Of a stretch of 6,601 nt of DNA, positions 4,972 to 6,601 are shown piece by piece. Origin of the DNA: Ruminococcus sp. (GTDB lineage: Bacteria > Bacillota > Clostridia > Oscillospirales > Ruminococcaceae). Where the stretch lies: contig DNLQ01000180.1 of the NCBI GenBank assembly GCA_003488415.1, positions 10,397 to 16,997 of the forward strand, read 5' to 3'. Position 1 is the first letter of the stretch. Every line of letters starts with the position of its first letter. Under the pieces are notes generated by a model. That model did no database searches, was not told the origin of the DNA, and saw only the letters and a program-made list of their open reading frames with translations. A program made the position numbers and the translations under genes.

Positions 4972-6601
4972 ATGGAAAAGGTCACAGAGTATTTTGGTTC
5001 AATGGTATTTGACGACAGGATAATGAAGGCAACTCTTTCAGATAAGGTATACCGTTCTCTGAAGAGGACTATCGACAGAGGTACTCCGCTGGATATCTCT
5101 GTTGCAAACGCTGTTGCCGCAGCCATGAAGGACTGGGCTATCGAGAAGGGCGCTACTCACTACACCCACTGGTTCCAGCCTATGACAGGCGTTACTGCCG
5201 AGAAGCATGACAGCTTCATCTCACCCGCTCCCGACGGACGTGTCATCATGGAATTCTCCGGCAAGGAGCTTGTCAAGGGCGAGCCTGATGCTTCTTCATT
5301 CCCCTCCGGCGGACTCCGTGCCACTTTTGAGGCAAGAGGCTATACTGCCTGGGATCCCACATCCTACGCCTTCATCAAGGACGGTACACTGTACATTCCC
5401 ACTGCCTTCTGCTCCTACACCGGCGAGGCACTTGACAAGAAGGTACCGCTGCTCCGCTCAATGGAGGCTATCAACAAGCAGGCTCTGCGTATCCTGAAGC
5501 TCTTCGGCAATGACAAAGTCAAGAGTGTAAGAACATCAGTCGGTCCGGAGCAGGAATACTTCCTTGTTGACCGTGAAATGTGGAAGAAGAGAAAAGACCT
5601 TATCATGACCGGACGTACCCTCTTCGGAGCTATGCCTCCCAAGGGACAGGAAATGGATGACCACTACTTTGGCTCTATCAAGCCCCGTGTGGCTGAGTAT
5701 ATGGCTGACCTGGACAAGGAGCTGTGGAAGCTGGGCATCCTTGCCAAGACCAAGCATAACGAGGTAGCACCGGCTCAGCACGAGCTTGCACCTATTTACG
5801 ATACTACCAATATCGCTGCCGATCACAACCAGCTCACAATGGAGGTAATGCAGAAGGTGGCACTCCGTCACGGTCTTGTATGCCTACTCCACGAGAAGCC
5901 CTTCGCAGGCGTGAACGGCTCCGGTAAGCACAATAACTGGTCTATCTCCACCGACCAGGGCGAGAACCTGCTCTCTCCCGGCGAGACTCCTGCCGAGAAC
6001 GCACAGTTCCTGCTGTTCCTGTCAGCAGTTATCAAGGCTGTTGACGACTATCAGGATCTTCTCCGTCTTTCAGTTGCTACTGCCGGCAACGACCACCGTC
6101 TGGGTGCAAATGAAGCTCCCCCTGCCGTTATCTCCATTTTCCTCGGCGACGAGCTTACTGCTGTCCTGGACGCTATCGAGGCTGACAAGCCCTACGGCGG
6201 CACAAAGAAGGAAAAGATGCAGCTTGGTGTTGACGTTCTTCCCAAGTTCAGCAAGGACTCCACTGACCGCAACCGTACTTCTCCCTTCGCCTTCACCGGC
6301 AATAAGTTTGAGTTCCGTATGCTCGGCTCTTCCAACAGCATCTCCTGCGCTAACATCCACCTGAATGCTGCTGTAGCCGAGGTGCTCAGACAGTTCGCAG
6401 ACAAGCTGGAAAAGTCAAAGGACTTCAACAAGGCTCTCCACGACCTTATCAGAAAGACTATCAAGGCTCATAAGCGCATCATCTTCAACGGCAACGGCTA
6501 CGACGATGCCTGGATAAAGGAAGCTGAGAAGCGTGGACTTCTCAACCTGAAGACCACTGCCGATGCTATGCCCCATATCTGCGACAAGAAGAACGTTGAT
6601 A
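4972..6601 (+). CDS. glnN: Type III glutamine synthetase (GSIII), N-terminal part (partial at window edge)
   Basis: The frame is open from the ATG at 4972 to the window edge, giving 543 codons of an expected 700 or so. It ligates ammonium to glutamate using ATP, forming glutamine in the cytoplasm; GSIII enzymes form large double-ring oligomers. Family motifs in order are GPEQEYF (191-197), KHNEVAPAQHE (261-271), GVNGSGKHNNWS (313-324), AGNDHRLGANEAPPA (371-385) and NRTSPFAFTGNKFEFR (434-449). They cover the glutamate, metal and ATP sites, and no key motif is missing in the visible part. The length and the KHNEVAPAQHE version of the motif separate it from the shorter GSI and GSII. AAGGAGG (4957-4963) overlaps the pyrG stop codon and lies 8 nt before the start, so it is very likely cotranscribed with pyrG. 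The codon choice is strongly biased, as expected for an abundant enzyme. Confidence 0.96.
   Translation, partial: MEKVTEYFGSMVFDDRIMKATLSDKVYRSLKRTIDRGTPLDISVANAVAAAMKDWAIEKGATHYTHWFQPMTGVTAEKHDSFISPAPDGRVIMEFSGKELVKGEPDASSFPSGGLRATFEARGYTAWDPTSYAFIKDGTLYIPTAFCSYTGEALDKKVPLLRSMEAINKQALRILKLFGNDKVKSVRTSVGPEQEYFLVDREMWKKRKDLIMTGRTLFGAMPPKGQEMDDHYFGSIKPRVAEYMADLDKELWKLGILAKTKHNEVAPAQHELAPIYDTTNIAADHNQLTMEVMQKVALRHGLVCLLHEKPFAGVNGSGKHNNWSISTDQGENLLSPGETPAENAQFLLFLSAVIKAVDDYQDLLRLSVATAGNDHRLGANEAPPAVISIFLGDELTAVLDAIEADKPYGGTKKEKMQLGVDVLPKFSKDSTDRNRTSPFAFTGNKFEFRMLGSSNSISCANIHLNAAVAEVLRQFADKLEKSKDFNKALHDLIRKTIKAHKRIIFNGNGYDDAWIKEAEKRGLLNLKTTADAMPHICDKKNVD

Overview
The window looks like a core nitrogen-assimilation locus of an anaerobic Gram-positive gut bacterium, most like Ruminococcus or a close relative in the Clostridia. 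This rests on the gene set (glutamate synthase, an ammonium transporter fused to PII, and a type III glutamine synthetase), strong AGGAGG-type ribosome binding sites and consensus sigma-A promoters. It is inferred from protein families and composition; no species can be assigned from the sequence alone. There is no sign of mobile DNA, CRISPR or RNA genes.

Layout. Positions 1-1037 (minus strand) hold the first 345 codons of gltB, the glutamate synthase large subunit, cut by the left window edge. Positions 1038-1462 are a 425-bp divergent control region. Positions 1463-3274 (plus) encode a 603-residue Amt ammonium channel with a complete PII domain at its C terminus. Positions 3366-4958 (plus) encode CTP synthase (pyrG). 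Positions 4972-6601 (plus) hold the first 543 codons of a type III glutamine synthetase (glnN), cut by the right edge. The three plus-strand genes look like one operon, with gaps of 91 and 13 nt.

The control region is the most interesting part. Two back-to-back promoters with near-perfect -35/-10 boxes and 17-bp spacers fire outward. Each transcript runs almost at once into an intrinsic-terminator hairpin, and the amt leader has a second terminator-like hairpin further down. In all three cases the 5' arm of the terminator can instead form a small hairpin with a six-base loop carrying AAGG (in the third this loop needs an alternative pairing register). That hairpin abuts the upper part of the terminator stem. 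This is the layout expected of two-hairpin antiterminators bound by ANTAR-domain proteins, which control nitrogen genes in some Clostridia. No ANTAR gene lies in the window, so this remains an inference.

How the genes fit together: the Amt-PII protein would bring in ammonium and sense energy and 2-oxoglutarate status. GlnN fixes ammonium into glutamine, GltB moves the amide nitrogen onto 2-oxoglutarate, and PyrG spends glutamine to make CTP.
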